Source of the DNA: Crocinitomicaceae bacterium
Lineage (GTDB): Bacteria; Bacteroidota; Bacteroidia; Flavobacteriales_D; Crocinitomicaceae
Direction of reading: 5' to 3'
Assembly (NCBI GenBank): GCA_021740745.1
Contig: JAIOZF010000027.1
Coordinates: forward strand, 1 to 35,647
Length of the DNA: 35,647 bases
The notes beneath the pieces were generated by a model. That model saw only the letters and a list, made by a program, of their open reading frames with translations, had not been told where the DNA came from and did not search any database. Each line of letters begins with the position of its first letter. Position 1 is the first letter of the stretch. Positions 17,050 to 25,755 of this stretch are shown here, piece by piece. Made by a program: the position numbers and the translations under genes.

Positions 17050-19344
17050 ATGAAAAAAATACTATTCTGCTCATTTGTAGCATGCTTGCCATCTCTCCTA
17101 TTCGCTCAAAGTAAATTTGCTCAATTAGATCAAGAACTACCTACTCCAAATGGATATAGAACTGCTGGTGGAGCGCCCGGATCTGATTATTACCAACAAA
17201 AAGCAGATTACAAAATTGCCATTAGCATCGATGATAAAACCCAGGTATTAAGTGGGGAAGAAACAATTACCTACACCAATAATTCACCCGATAAATTAGA
17301 ATATTTGTGGTTACAACTCGACCAAAATATTTATTCACTTGATTCTGATTCGAAATTAATCGAAGTAGAAAAAATGGAGGACTTCAAATCAATTGGTGAT
17401 GTAAAGAAAAAGCTATTTCATTATGATGGTGGATTTAAAGTAGAATCAATCACCACAACTTCAGGACAAAAAATGAGTTATGCCATCAACAAAACAATGA
17501 TGCGTATCAACCTAGACAAGGCATTGATGCCAAAAGGAAGTATTTCATTCAAAATTAAATGGTGGTATAACATTAATGATCGAATGGCTGTTGGTGGACG
17601 TTCTGGATACGAATATTTCGAAAAAGATGACAACTATTTATATACGATTGCTCAATTCTTTCCAAGAATGTGTGTTTACGATGACGTTGAAGGGTGGCAA
17701 AACAAACAGTTCTTAGGAAAAGGTGAATTTACCTTGCCTTTTGGCGATTACGAAGTGTCAATCACCGTTCCAAGTGATCATATTATTCGTGCAACAGGAG
17801 TTCTTCAAAATCCAAACAACGTTTTAACTGCCGAGCAAAAGAAGCGTTTTGAACAAGCGAAGACAGCTGATAGTCCCGTTATGATTGTTACCCAAGCGGA
17901 AGCCGAACAAAAGGAAAAGAATAAAGAAAAAGGGACAAAAACATGGACTTTTAAAGCGACAAATGTCCGTGACTTTGCCTTCGCATCCTCTCGTAAATTT
18001 ATTTGGGATGCGATGAACGTGAAAGTTGGAGCAAACAACATCATGGCGATGAGTTACTATCCGAAGGAAGGAAATCCTTTGTGGGAACGTTATTCTACAA
18101 AATTGGTCGCACACACAATCAAAACCTATTCAAAATATACAATTGATTATACCTACCCTGTGGCGATTTCTGTGCACTCTAAATGGATTGGTATGGAATA
18201 TCCAATGATTTGTTTCAATGGTGGTCGACCAGAGGAAGATGGAACGTACTCAGAAGATACGAAATACGGAATGTGGGGTGTAATCATACATGAAGTTGGA
18301 CATAATTTCTTCCCAATGATTATCAACTCAGATGAGCGCCAATGGTCATGGATGGATGAAGGTTTAAATACATTTGTGCAATATTTGACAGAACAAGAAT
18401 GGGAACGTGGATATCCATCTCGTCGTGGTCCAGCTCACATGATTGCAGATTATATGCGTGGAGATAAAAAATACATCTCTCCTATTATGACAAATTCTGA
18501 ATCAATCTTTCAATTCGGAAATAATGCCTACGGTAAACCTGCGACGGCTTTAAACATTCTTCGTGAGACCATCATGGGACGTGAATTATTTGATTACGCC
18601 TTTAAAATGTATTGTGAGCGTTGGAAATTTAAACATCCAACACCAGCTGATTTTTTCCGTACGATGGAAGATGCCTCAGCAGTTGATTTAGATTGGTTCT
18701 GGAGAGGCTGGTTCTATGGGTCTGATAATGTAGATATTTCGATGGATAATGTGAAATGGTTTCAGATGAATACAATGAATCCAGAAGTTGAAAAAGCAAT
18801 TAAAAAGGAACAATACGAAAACAGAGATAAAGGGATTAGTGAGATTCGCGATGTTGATGCTATTAAACAAACGGTCAACGAAGCGGATCCTTCAATTGAT
18901 GATTTCTATGCAAAGCGCGATGTATTCCTAGTAGATGCTTTAGATAAAAAGGAATACGAGGAATTCATGAATAAATTAAGTCCAGAAGACAAAAAATTAT
19001 TGAATTCAAATAAACAGTTTTACGAGTTGTCTTTCACGAATAAAGGTGGATTAGTAATGCCTTTGATCATTGAAGTAACCTTTGTTGATAATACAACTCA
19101 AGTGTTTCGTATTCCTGCAGAAATTTGGAGAATGTATGAAGAAAAAGTTTCAAAAGTGTTGATATTAGACAAAGAAGCAAAGTCATTTCGTTTAGATCCT
19201 TTCTTAGAAACAGCTGATACCGATTTAAACAATAACAGTTGGCCAGCAAACGTAGAACCTACACGTTACGAATTGTTTCAGCAGAAAAAGATGAACGAGA
19301 ATCCAATGCAGCGTCAAAAGCGCGTTGAGGAAATTAAGAACTAG
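17050..19344 (+). CDS. Exported M1-family zinc metallopeptidase
   Basis: A 764-aa aminopeptidase-like enzyme with a signal peptide (MKKILFCSFVACLPSLLFAQ). The N-terminal beta domain (about 45-270) precedes the catalytic domain, where HEVGH (His414, Glu415, His418) is followed by Glu437 in WMDEGLNTF, the exact HExxH-x18-E spacing of M1 peptidases. The usual GAMEN-type exopeptidase motif is represented by KWIGMEYPMI, as in the Bacteroidota subgroup, so substrate recognition may differ from PepN. The region beyond about residue 590 has long acidic/basic helices. It is probably periplasmic or surface-exposed and cotranscribed with DUF6702. The stop codon TAG lies within a CTAGGCTTTAGGC spacer repeat. 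Confidence 0.93.
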   Translation: MKKILFCSFVACLPSLLFAQSKFAQLDQELPTPNGYRTAGGAPGSDYYQQKADYKIAISIDDKTQVLSGEETITYTNNSPDKLEYLWLQLDQNIYSLDSDSKLIEVEKMEDFKSIGDVKKKLFHYDGGFKVESITTTSGQKMSYAINKTMMRINLDKALMPKGSISFKIKWWYNINDRMAVGGRSGYEYFEKDDNYLYTIAQFFPRMCVYDDVEGWQNKQFLGKGEFTLPFGDYEVSITVPSDHIIRATGVLQNPNNVLTAEQKKRFEQAKTADSPVMIVTQAEAEQKEKNKEKGTKTWTFKATNVRDFAFASSRKFIWDAMNVKVGANNIMAMSYYPKEGNPLWERYSTKLVAHTIKTYSKYTIDYTYPVAISVHSKWIGMEYPMICFNGGRPEEDGTYSEDTKYGMWGVIIHEVGHNFFPMIINSDERQWSWMDEGLNTFVQYLTEQEWERGYPSRRGPAHMIADYMRGDKKYISPIMTNSESIFQFGNNAYGKPATALNILRETIMGRELFDYAFKMYCERWKFKHPTPADFFRTMEDASAVDLDWFWRGWFYGSDNVDISMDNVKWFQMNTMNPEVEKAIKKEQYENRDKGISEIRDVDAIKQTVNEADPSIDDFYAKRDVFLVDALDKKEYEEFMNKLSPEDKKLLNSNKQFYELSFTNKGGLVMPLIIEVTFVDNTTQVFRIPAEIWRMYEEKVSKVLILDKEAKSFRLDPFLETADTDLNNNSWPANVEPTRYELFQQKKMNENPMQRQKRVEEIKN

Positions 19345-19422
19345 GCTTTAGGCGAAAGAAAATAGGCATTAGATTTTTACATTGGTGATATTTCTAATGC
19401 CTTTAATCTCACGCCTAATCTC
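19345..19422. repeat. Spacer with TTAGGC / CTAATCTCTA words
   Basis: A short spacer built of words also found at 8.1-8.2 kb and 16.1-16.4 kb: TTAGGCG, TAGGCATTAG and its inverse CTAATGCCT, then CGCCTAATCTCTA. ATAGGCATTAGA (near 19371) and TCTAATGCCT (near 19393) are inverted, forming a potential hairpin of about 10 bp. Confidence 0.5.
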
Positions 19423-19430
19423 TATCTTTG
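19423..19430 (+). promoter_or_regulatory. Putative -7 element abutting the hydrolase-fusion start
   Basis: TATCTTTG matches TAnnTTTG and ends 3 nt before the ATG at 19434. Transcription would begin at about the start codon. Confidence 0.4.
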
Positions 19431-19433
19431 CGT

Positions 19434-22106
19434 ATGCTATTTCGCAGTCAACTCTTCTTGTTTTTTTGTGTTGCGCTTCTTCAATCATTTTCATTTAGCG
19501 CGCAGACTACCAAGACTTCTAATAAGAGGCTTTTAGTTGTTTTTGCTGCACATCCTGATCAAAGATTTGGTTTTGACGCTTACAAAACCGAGGAATGGAA
19601 ACTACAATATGAGAAAATCAAAATTGATGGAGTTCTTGACTACTATGTTTCAAACAAATCAATTGGCGATCGTGAGGGTGACAGAGTCAATGCTCTTATT
19701 CAGAATATTGCAAATTTTGACCTGCGTAAATTAAAGTTTTTCATTAACGATAGTATTGAATTCAATTCTTATTTCAGACTGAATGACAGTACAATAACTT
19801 TACTCCTCCCATTATACGAAGCGGATTATAAAATTCATGTTCGATACAATAAAAAACTCGTTGGACAATTGAATATCAAACGCTTTACTCCTATTAAAGA
19901 GAAAATCGTATTGGTTAATTTAACTGATAATAAGATAGATAATGAGAAGCTAACGAATTACTTAAAAAGTGTTTATAGTCAGGCAAATATTGATTTTGAG
20001 ATAATTAAATCATATAAATACAAGGATACATTATTTAATCAGTCATCTGTCTTTGTTAACCCAAGTTCGCAAAATGATCGCTACACACACCAAATGCGCT
20101 CTTTGCGTGACGCTTTTTTCGAATCGAATCCTAAAGCGACTAAGAATGCATATTACATTTTCTTGGTTCCAGAATTTGTAGATCCCGCGATTCGTGGGTA
20201 CATGGTGAAAAACAAAGCCATGGCATTTGTGCGCAATGAAAAAGGAAAATCTCCATATGCATCTATTGCTCGACAACTTGCTGTTGGAATTGGATTATTA
20301 GAATATTCTTGGGAAAACAAAGGTCCACAACGCGGATCGACAATGAATCTAATGGATCAGAAAGGCGGTAACGAATTGACCTTATTTCAATGGTATAGTG
20401 TTCGCCATCAAACCAATACAATTTCATTTTACGACGGTGATGAAGAGGTAATTACGAATAACGGAATAGTTGCTTATTATTTTTGGAAAGAAAACAAAGA
20501 TGGCTTTATAGAATTGAATGGTGAGAATCCCTTGAGTTTAATTCATCGACCATACAAAAAGAATTACGTCTCATATCATTTAAACATACGAGATGTCATG
20601 TTTGAAATCATCTTTGAATTTCGGGGCTATTTTATTACTTGGTGGCATGTGGTTGCATTTTCATCAATTTTTCTGACCTATTTTAGTATACGCTTCGTTC
20701 AATGGTTAAAAAGACGTAAAAAAGAAGTTAAACCTGGTTTTTTTAAGCGAAAGCTAACTAAATATACACTTCTTGTTTCAGCCATTGTTTCCACTACGAT
20801 CGCATTTCAGTTTATCTCTTATCGACTAAGAAAGAATGAAGTTACATCTGGATTAATTGCTGATTTCAAAGGACATAGTTTAAAGAAAGTAAGTGATAAT
20901 ATTCTTTACAATAAGAACTTAAAATATAAGGAGGAGGAAAAATTAAAATCTGAAATACTTCTTAAAAAAGAATCTAATTGGTATGTAAAACGACGTAAAA
21001 AGGTGCTTTATTTTAATGTCTACCTTAATGAAAAGGGAGAATACGACAAATGTAAATTTATTGCGGACAGCGATAGTTTAATACTAATTCAACATGCTTA
21101 CCGCGAAAAAGCAGAAAGTCATTATACTGTGTTTAATTTTCATACGCATCCCGATTCGAGTGTTACACAAAAAGCGTATAATCATTTTGGTATAGAAATG
21201 AGTGACAAATTAGAAGTTCAAGACGCTGCAAAACGAATCTTACTATTTGTGAATGGTTATCGTCCAAGTTCGATAGGACATTCATTTGAAGATAATTTTG
21301 CCGACATTAAAAAGAATGGCCTGGAACTACCTAATTCATCTAACTTAATTTATAATTACGATCGTTACGATTATTGGCAACCATGGCAACAAATGGATAC
21401 GCGTTTTCAAGAACGTATTAATCCAACTGAAATTTATTATGCCGACGGTCACCATTCTGTATCGACTTCCAATCATGGTAGTTTATTGAATTTTAGCACA
21501 CTTTCAGCACAATATCCTAAACGTTGTTCAAATCCAAAGAAGCATACGTGTCTGGAAACAGATATAAAGTCAACCGGTATTTTTGGAGTAAAAACGGTTC
21601 ACACCTATGACATGCTTCCGCATGAATCAAATAAGAAAGGTTTTAAAATGCGACGCGAGAATGGTCGAATTGCAGCCCAAAATTTAATGATGATGTGTAA
21701 TGAAATACCCAACAAGTCATCGAATGATACCTTATATATTGTCGCTCACAGTATGGGTTACGCCTATTCATTAGGGATGATTGAAGAACTTCGTGGAAAA
21801 ATTCATTTTGGAGGATTTTACATTATCGCCCCTGAAAACGCAAGTCAAGGAACTGTAAAACGAGACGAATGGAAAGAGGTTTGGCAGTATGGAAGTCGAT
21901 TGAGTAAAAAGAGTAAAGATGCACCTTGTTTACAAGATGGAATTGCACCGCAAACAGCAGTTGGTGGCTTAGGCGAATTTTATCGCTCATATATTCCGAA
22001 TCAATTTTACAAGCGAAAAGGTTTTTTTGATTCACATTTTATCGGTTATTATACGTGGATCTTTGATTTAAAACCTGGAGAAAAAGGCGCTATTAGGCAA
22101 CGGTGA
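19434..22106 (+). CDS. Two-TM protein: decayed zincin-like domain fused to alpha/beta-hydrolase
   Basis: An 890-aa envelope protein of unknown function. A signal peptide (to about residue 24) leads to an exported region of ~375 residues. In it, residues 276-320 resemble the zincin stretch of Bacteroidota metallopeptidases (HELGHG ... NLMDY ... L.KYQW) but with the ligands lost: ARQLAVGIGLLEYSWE (279-294), then TMNLMDQ and ELTLFQW. Two helices follow at ~400-425 and 443-465. The C-terminal region carries LLFVNGYRPSS and a nucleophile elbow AHSMGYA with Ser773, as in lipase/esterase-like alpha/beta-hydrolases. If the N-terminus is exported, two helices put the hydrolase outside too. It is a single gene with its own -7 box, unrelated to its neighbours. 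The hydrolase call is good; the pseudo-peptidase call is moderate. Confidence 0.65.
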   Translation: MLFRSQLFLFFCVALLQSFSFSAQTTKTSNKRLLVVFAAHPDQRFGFDAYKTEEWKLQYEKIKIDGVLDYYVSNKSIGDREGDRVNALIQNIANFDLRKLKFFINDSIEFNSYFRLNDSTITLLLPLYEADYKIHVRYNKKLVGQLNIKRFTPIKEKIVLVNLTDNKIDNEKLTNYLKSVYSQANIDFEIIKSYKYKDTLFNQSSVFVNPSSQNDRYTHQMRSLRDAFFESNPKATKNAYYIFLVPEFVDPAIRGYMVKNKAMAFVRNEKGKSPYASIARQLAVGIGLLEYSWENKGPQRGSTMNLMDQKGGNELTLFQWYSVRHQTNTISFYDGDEEVITNNGIVAYYFWKENKDGFIELNGENPLSLIHRPYKKNYVSYHLNIRDVMFEIIFEFRGYFITWWHVVAFSSIFLTYFSIRFVQWLKRRKKEVKPGFFKRKLTKYTLLVSAIVSTTIAFQFISYRLRKNEVTSGLIADFKGHSLKKVSDNILYNKNLKYKEEEKLKSEILLKKESNWYVKRRKKVLYFNVYLNEKGEYDKCKFIADSDSLILIQHAYREKAESHYTVFNFHTHPDSSVTQKAYNHFGIEMSDKLEVQDAAKRILLFVNGYRPSSIGHSFEDNFADIKKNGLELPNSSNLIYNYDRYDYWQPWQQMDTRFQERINPTEIYYADGHHSVSTSNHGSLLNFSTLSAQYPKRCSNPKKHTCLETDIKSTGIFGVKTVHTYDMLPHESNKKGFKMRRENGRIAAQNLMMMCNEIPNKSSNDTLYIVAHSMGYAYSLGMIEELRGKIHFGGFYIIAPENASQGTVKRDEWKEVWQYGSRLSKKSKDAPCLQDGIAPQTAVGGLGEFYRSYIPNQFYKRKGFFDSHFIGYYTWIFDLKPGEKGAIRQR

Positions 22107-22192
22107 CATCTAGAAGTTAGGGATTTGAAACTAGAGACTTGATGTACTATTCAAGCAGGTTGCCAATTCCAGTTTCTAGTAACTAGTTTATG

Positions 22193-22429
22193 TCAAAGGC
22201 TTTTACCATGCTCTGCCCCATACTTCATTAAAATCGAACACAATGACTCGTAATATTCATTTAACTGAATTAACGCAATGTCAGGCGTATCTATATTCCG
22301 CTCAAATGTTGGAATTTCATTAATGTACTTAAGTAATTCAGAGTATTTACTGTTGATTTTGTTGATGATGGCAAATATCTTAGCGTCAATTTCCTTCTCT
22401 TGTTTGCTAAATGCAGATTCTTTTTCCAT
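22193..22429 (-). CDS. Small hypothetical helical protein
   Basis: Not recognised. 78 aa, highly charged and predicted almost wholly alpha-helical (KQEKEIDAKIFAIINKINSK, then LKYINEIPTFERN), without signal peptide or TM segment. It starts at an ATG. It is followed 86 nt later by the convergent hydrolase-fusion gene and lies 56 nt downstream of the pentapeptide-repeat gene on the same strand, so it may be the last gene of that transcript. The coding call rests only on an intact frame and plausible composition. Confidence 0.5.
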   Translation of the reverse strand: MEKESAFSKQEKEIDAKIFAIINKINSKYSELLKYINEIPTFERNIDTPDIALIQLNEYYESLCSILMKYGAEHGKSL

Positions 22430-22485
22430 TTTGATGTTGTTAATTTCACAAGCTAAAATGGCTTAGTACGCAAAGGTAAGCAGAA

Positions 22486-23061
22486 TTATGACTCTATCAC
22501 CAGCGAAAACGAATGCAAAAGCCCATGTAAATTATTTCGTGAGAATTTTGCTTTTTTAACTCGATTCTCTGTTGGATCGATACTAAAGTTAATTGCAGAT
22601 CTGAAATCTGCTCCTTGTAAATTCGTTTGAAAGAAGTTTGCAGACAAACAATCACTTCCCTCAAAGCTGCATAGAGAACAGTCAGCTTCAGTAAAATCCA
22701 CATCTTGCAACTGACAATTCGAAAGTGCCGTATTTTTAAGTGACATTTTATAGAACGAGGAGAAATTCAAAACGGAGGTATTACATTTAATAGCAAACAG
22801 GAAAGGATTACTTTCTTCAAATCGAAGCCCTAAAAGCTTACATTCTTCAAATTCAGCATTTTGAAAAGAGGTATTTCGAAGTTTAGCATTACTTAAATCA
22901 CAATTTTCGAAGCTACAGTTCACAAATACTATTTCAGAAAGATCACCAGAAGCGAAATTACAATTCAAGAAATGACAATTGTCATATTCCCCGTTTGTAA
23001 GGAAATCAATGGTAAAATTCTCATTCTTGAACTCCTGATCTGAAACGTAATTTTTAGCCAT
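22486..23061 (-). CDS. Pentapeptide repeat protein
   Basis: A 191-aa right-handed beta-helix protein. From about residue 25 it follows the A(D/N)LXX-like five-residue pattern with many Cys/Asn: HFLNCNFASGDLSEIVF, CSFENCDLSNAKLRNTSF, then DVDFTEADCSLCSFEGSD and LQGADFRSA. It ends in a non-repeat tail (INFSIDPTENRVKKAKF) that resembles the C-terminal cap of Qnr/McbG-like members. Characterised members mimic DNA and protect gyrase, but most are of unknown function. The start is 2 nt after the stop of the CarboxypepD-like gene upstream, so the pair is cotranscribed. Confidence 0.9.
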   Translation of the reverse strand: MAKNYVSDQEFKNENFTIDFLTNGEYDNCHFLNCNFASGDLSEIVFVNCSFENCDLSNAKLRNTSFQNAEFEECKLLGLRFEESNPFLFAIKCNTSVLNFSSFYKMSLKNTALSNCQLQDVDFTEADCSLCSFEGSDCLSANFFQTNLQGADFRSAINFSIDPTENRVKKAKFSRNNLHGLLHSFSLVIES

Positions 23062-23063
23062 GA

Positions 23064-23765
23064 TTAGCGCTTCATTAATTTAAAATGATCAAACTTATCT
23101 TGAATAAATGTAATCAATTCCATTTCTGTCGCTGTCTTCAAGAAATCTTCATTGATATTTAAGAAATCAATAAATTCATCGAATTCTTCTTCGGTAAGAC
23201 TTATCACATCATAAGCCACATACAATCGCAGCAATTCTTTTACAACTTGTCGCTTGTCGTCTTTATACTGTTGTTCTGCAATCCATCGTTTATTTTTCTC
23301 AACTTTCGAGAAGGCTTGATATAATGCCGTTATCGGACTCTGCATCACTTCAATTCCAGTAACCGTTCTCGTCTCGCGCATGGCCAAATCCTCACGCTCT
23401 TCTTTGATTTGATTCAAGGTTTTAAGCGGTTTCACAACTACTTCAGCAACCTCCTGAGGTTTCCCTTCGATGTAAATCCGTTTTTTGAACTGACAATTTT
23501 CATCTGCTTTTACTACAAAATTAGTAACAGGATAATCTTTTACAGAAACCGAAATTGAATCTCCCTCTTTTACATAGACAGAAAACGAACCATTTGGCTG
23601 ACCAAAAACTCCTCGACCAGTTGTGCGGTTAATCACCATTAGATTATAAAAACTTTGTGGTCGCAAGGTGTCTACTACTTTTCCAGTAAACAAGACATTG
23701 TCACACTTCTGACCAAAGGTCGATCCTGACAGCAGCAGGAAGAGTAGAGGGAATATTTTTCTCAT
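23064..23765 (-). CDS. Exported protein with CarboxypepD_reg-like domain
   Basis: A 233-aa protein with a signal peptide (MRKIFPLLFLLLSGSTFGQ). The mature N-terminus has a carboxypeptidase-regulatory-like beta-sandwich: FTGKVVDTLRPQSF, VINRTTGRGVFGQPNGSFSV, EGDSISVSVKDYP. The remaining ~120 residues are helical and charged (IKEEREDLAMRETRTVTG; ALYQAFSKVEKNKRW). This architecture recurs in Bacteroidota exported proteins of unknown role. It leads a probable operon with the pentapeptide protein. TTAATTTG, a near match to TAnnTTTG, lies 8-15 nt upstream of its ATG. Confidence 0.75.
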   Translation of the reverse strand: MRKIFPLLFLLLSGSTFGQKCDNVLFTGKVVDTLRPQSFYNLMVINRTTGRGVFGQPNGSFSVYVKEGDSISVSVKDYPVTNFVVKADENCQFKKRIYIEGKPQEVAEVVVKPLKTLNQIKEEREDLAMRETRTVTGIEVMQSPITALYQAFSKVEKNKRWIAEQQYKDDKRQVVKELLRLYVAYDVISLTEEEFDEFIDFLNINEDFLKTATEMELITFIQDKFDHFKLMKR

Positions 23766-23845
23766 GTGGATTCAAATTAACAAAAAAGTTTTCGAGGATT
23801 TAGTTAATGGATTGTTATAAAGTGTTAAACGACCGATGATAATTT

Positions 23846-24037
23846 GAACGCTGCGCTATTTGAAGATTTGAATGCTGCGCTATTTGAAGATTTGAACGCT
23901 GCGCTATTTGAAGATTTGAACGCTGCGCTATTTGAAGATTTGAATGCTACGCTATTTGAAGATTTGAATGCTGCGCTATTTGAAGATTTGAATGCTACGC
24001 TATTTGAAGATTTGAACGCTGCGCTATTTGAGAATTA
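23846..24037 (+). repeat. Array of eight 24-bp tandem repeats
   Basis: Eight head-to-tail copies of GAACGCTGCGCTATTTGAAG plus ATTT, starting at 23846, 23870, 23894, 23918, 23942, 23966, 23990 and 24014; the last copy ends GAGAATT. Variation is limited to C/T at position 4 and G/A at position 8. A degenerate ninth copy (ACGTGCTATTCAAC) follows at 24040. The unit is a multiple of three, so both strands stay open, but no ATG exists and the same repeat occurs in inverted form at 26.3 kb. It is read as intergenic DNA, not a gene. Confidence 0.95.
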
Positions 24038-24063
24038 AAACGTGCTATTCAACTAGTCGAATG

Positions 24064-24096
24064 TTCAAATCTTCGAATTTTCAAATTATCAAATCC
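24064..24096 (+). repeat. AT-rich companion segment of the 24-bp array
   Basis: Sequence of the type TTCAAATCTTCGAATTTTCA... followed by AATTATCAAATCC. Its first 11 nt (TTCAAATCTTC) are the reverse complement of GAAGATTTGAA inside every array unit, so it can pair with the array. A related segment in inverted orientation lies at 26273-26314. Confidence 0.7.
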
Positions 24097-24148
24097 TACG
24101 AATAATTAATTTATAACTGTATATTATTTATTTACATTTGCGAATATA

Positions 24149-24158
24149 CATTTGTAAA
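24149..24158. promoter_or_regulatory. CATTTGTAAA motif upstream of mnmA
   Basis: CATTTGTAAA, preceded 9-18 nt earlier by TTTACATTTG (24131-24140), so TTTACA and TGTAAA face each other around 16 nt. The same CATTTGTAAA word forms the two arms of the inverted repeat at the XRE regulator's start codon (25753-25803), which makes this a candidate second binding site for that regulator. Confidence 0.35.
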
Positions 24159-24203
24159 CTATGAAAATATCACCTCACAACTCCATCAAACTTTTAAATT
24201 CAG

Positions 24204-24211
24204 TAATTTTG
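24204..24211 (+). promoter_or_regulatory. Putative -7 element for mnmA
   Basis: TAATTTTG, an exact TAnnTTTG match, ends 4 nt before the mnmA ATG at 24216, predicting a leaderless or nearly leaderless mRNA. Confidence 0.45.
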
Positions 24212-24215
24212 TAGT

Positions 24216-25394
24216 ATGAAACGAGTAGTTGTAGGATTGTCAGGCGGAGTTGATTCAAGCGTAGCCGCACATTTACTTATCCAACAAGGATATGAAGTAA
24301 TCGGTATGTTTATGCGCAACTGGCATGATGAAAGTGTTACACTATCTGACGAATGTCCGTGGATTGACGATTCAAATGACGCTTTACTAATTGCTCAACA
24401 ACTCGGTATTCCTTTTCAAGTAATAGATCTAAGCGCTGAATATAAAGAGCGCATTGTTGATTATATGTTTAATGAGTACGCCTCCGGACGAACACCTAAT
24501 CCAGATGTACTTTGTAACCGTGAGATCAAGTTTGATGTATTTCTAAAGGCCGCATTGGAACTTGGTGCTGATTATGTCGCAACAGGACATTACTGTCGAC
24601 GGGTTGATCACGAGGGCGGAACAGTAGGCTTGCTTGCCGGTAAAGATCCAAGCAAAGATCAATCTTATTTCTTATGTCAATTAAGTCAAGACCAAATCAG
24701 TAAAGCACTTTTCCCGATTGGAGAATTACTAAAATCTGAAGTTCGTGAAATTGCTCGTGACATGGAATTGGTAACTGCAGAAAAGAAAGACTCTCAGGGA
24801 CTTTGTTTTGTTGGGAAAATTAGTTTACCTACCTTTTTACAACAACAATTAAAGCCAATTCACGGTAAGGTTGTCGAAATTCCGAGTAATCTGAAGCAAT
24901 TTGAAGAATATAATTTAATAGAGCCAACACTTGAAAACGTTGAATTATTATCAACTCCTTTCGTTTACGAGCCTCATTTCGGTGAAGTAGTAACGGATCA
25001 CCAGGGTGCACATTATTACACAATTGGACAGCGCAAAGGTTTGCATATTGGCGGTCGACCAGAGCCTTCATTTGTCATTGGGACGGATATCGTTACTAAT
25101 ACAGTTTTTAGCGGTCAAACAGAAGGTCATCCTGGATTAAATAAATATGCTTTACATATTGATTCAAAAGAAATTAACTGGATGAATGTAAAGTATAAAA
25201 TTAATAATGGAGAAAGCTTAAGCTGTATGGCCCGCATTCGGTATCGTCAACAATTAAAAGAAGCTACAATTGTTATGAAAAACGATGAGCTTTATATGTT
25301 GTTTAAAGAGAAACAGCGGGGGATTACGCCAGGCCAGTTTGCAGCATGGTATATTAACGATGAATTAATTGGATCAGGCGTTATTCGCTCTTAG
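24216..25394 (+). CDS. mnmA: tRNA-specific 2-thiouridylase MnmA
   Basis: Catalyses 2-thiolation of U34 in tRNA Lys/Glu/Gln, using ATP and sulfur delivered by a relay protein. The 392-aa product begins with the PP-loop [17 protein letters not shown]. The two catalytic cysteines are in place: [12 protein letters not shown] (nucleophile) and [10 protein letters not shown] (persulfide-carrying). Other family motifs are [16 protein letters not shown] and [10 protein letters not shown], with the C-terminal beta-barrel to the end. Length is in the usual 360-395 range. The last 14 nt overlap the convergent XRE gene. Adjacent genes have no known link to thiolation. Confidence 0.98.
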   Translation: MKRVVVGLSGGVDSSVAAHLLIQQGYEVIGMFMRNWHDESVTLSDECPWIDDSNDALLIAQQLGIPFQVIDLSAEYKERIVDYMFNEYASGRTPNPDVLCNREIKFDVFLKAALELGADYVATGHYCRRVDHEGGTVGLLAGKDPSKDQSYFLCQLSQDQISKALFPIGELLKSEVREIARDMELVTAEKKDSQGLCFVGKISLPTFLQQQLKPIHGKVVEIPSNLKQFEEYNLIEPTLENVELLSTPFVYEPHFGEVVTDHQGAHYYTIGQRKGLHIGGRPEPSFVIGTDIVTNTVFSGQTEGHPGLNKYALHIDSKEINWMNVKYKINNGESLSCMARIRYRQQLKEATIVMKNDELYMLFKEKQRGITPGQFAAWYINDELIGSGVIRS

Positions 25395-25755
25395 TTGAGT
25401 ATTCTTTGAAGGTTGCGTCTGTGTAAAAGATTACAATGCGTTCTATTTCCTTCAGTTGATTGACTTCAATCTTTTCTGTTTTTAACGCACTTCTATTCAG
25501 TTCCTCTTGATTTTCGATTAGTTGTGTAGTTGTTAAATCTTGCTCCCCTTCAACGATTGCACCGGTTATCAACCAATGTGCGTTTACGCGAGGGAAATGA
25601 ATAAGGATTTTTTCAAGGAAATCTAGACTTGGCTTGTTTCTGCCTGATAAAACGTGACTAACATTTGAACGTTGAACACCAATTTTATCAGCAAATGCAG
25701 ATGGTGTAAGAGTGTGCATTTTCAACACGAGAAGAAGTCGTTCTTGAATTAACAT
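25381..25755 (-). CDS. XRE-family helix-turn-helix regulator
   Basis: A 124-aa DNA-binding protein. Residues ~4-60 form a Cro/C1-type [24 protein letters not shown] places the turn and recognition helix, followed by [15 protein letters not shown]. The C-terminal half ([19 protein letters not shown]) is the helical extension seen in many Bacteroidota XRE proteins. Its start codon lies inside one arm of a perfect 12-bp inverted repeat (25753-25803), suggesting autoregulation. Its 3' end overlaps mnmA by 14 nt, convergently, so antisense interference between the two is possible. The target is unknown. Confidence 0.88.
   Translation of the reverse strand: MLIQERLLLVLKMHTLTPSAFADKIGVQRSNVSHVLSGRNKPSLDFLEKILIHFPRVNAHWLITGAIVEGEQDLTTTQLIENQEELNRSALKTEKIEVNQLKEIERIVIFYTDATFKEYSTKSE

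Noticed and set aside
17805-18114. Minus-strand frames inside the M1 peptidase gene
   Set aside because: They are antisense shadows of a strong coding region and have no start context or family features.
22486-23061. Pentapeptide protein as a quinolone-resistance Qnr
   Set aside because: It has the general fold and a similar tail, but the family is broad and nothing here is specific for Qnr or gyrase binding.
23846-24037. CRISPR array
   Set aside because: Repeats are directly contiguous with no unique spacers, and no cas genes are present.
23844-24038. 65-codon frame made of NAALFEDL repeats as a protein gene
   Set aside because: It only starts at TTG, consists wholly of the 24-bp array, and the inverted sister array shows the repeat is intergenic.
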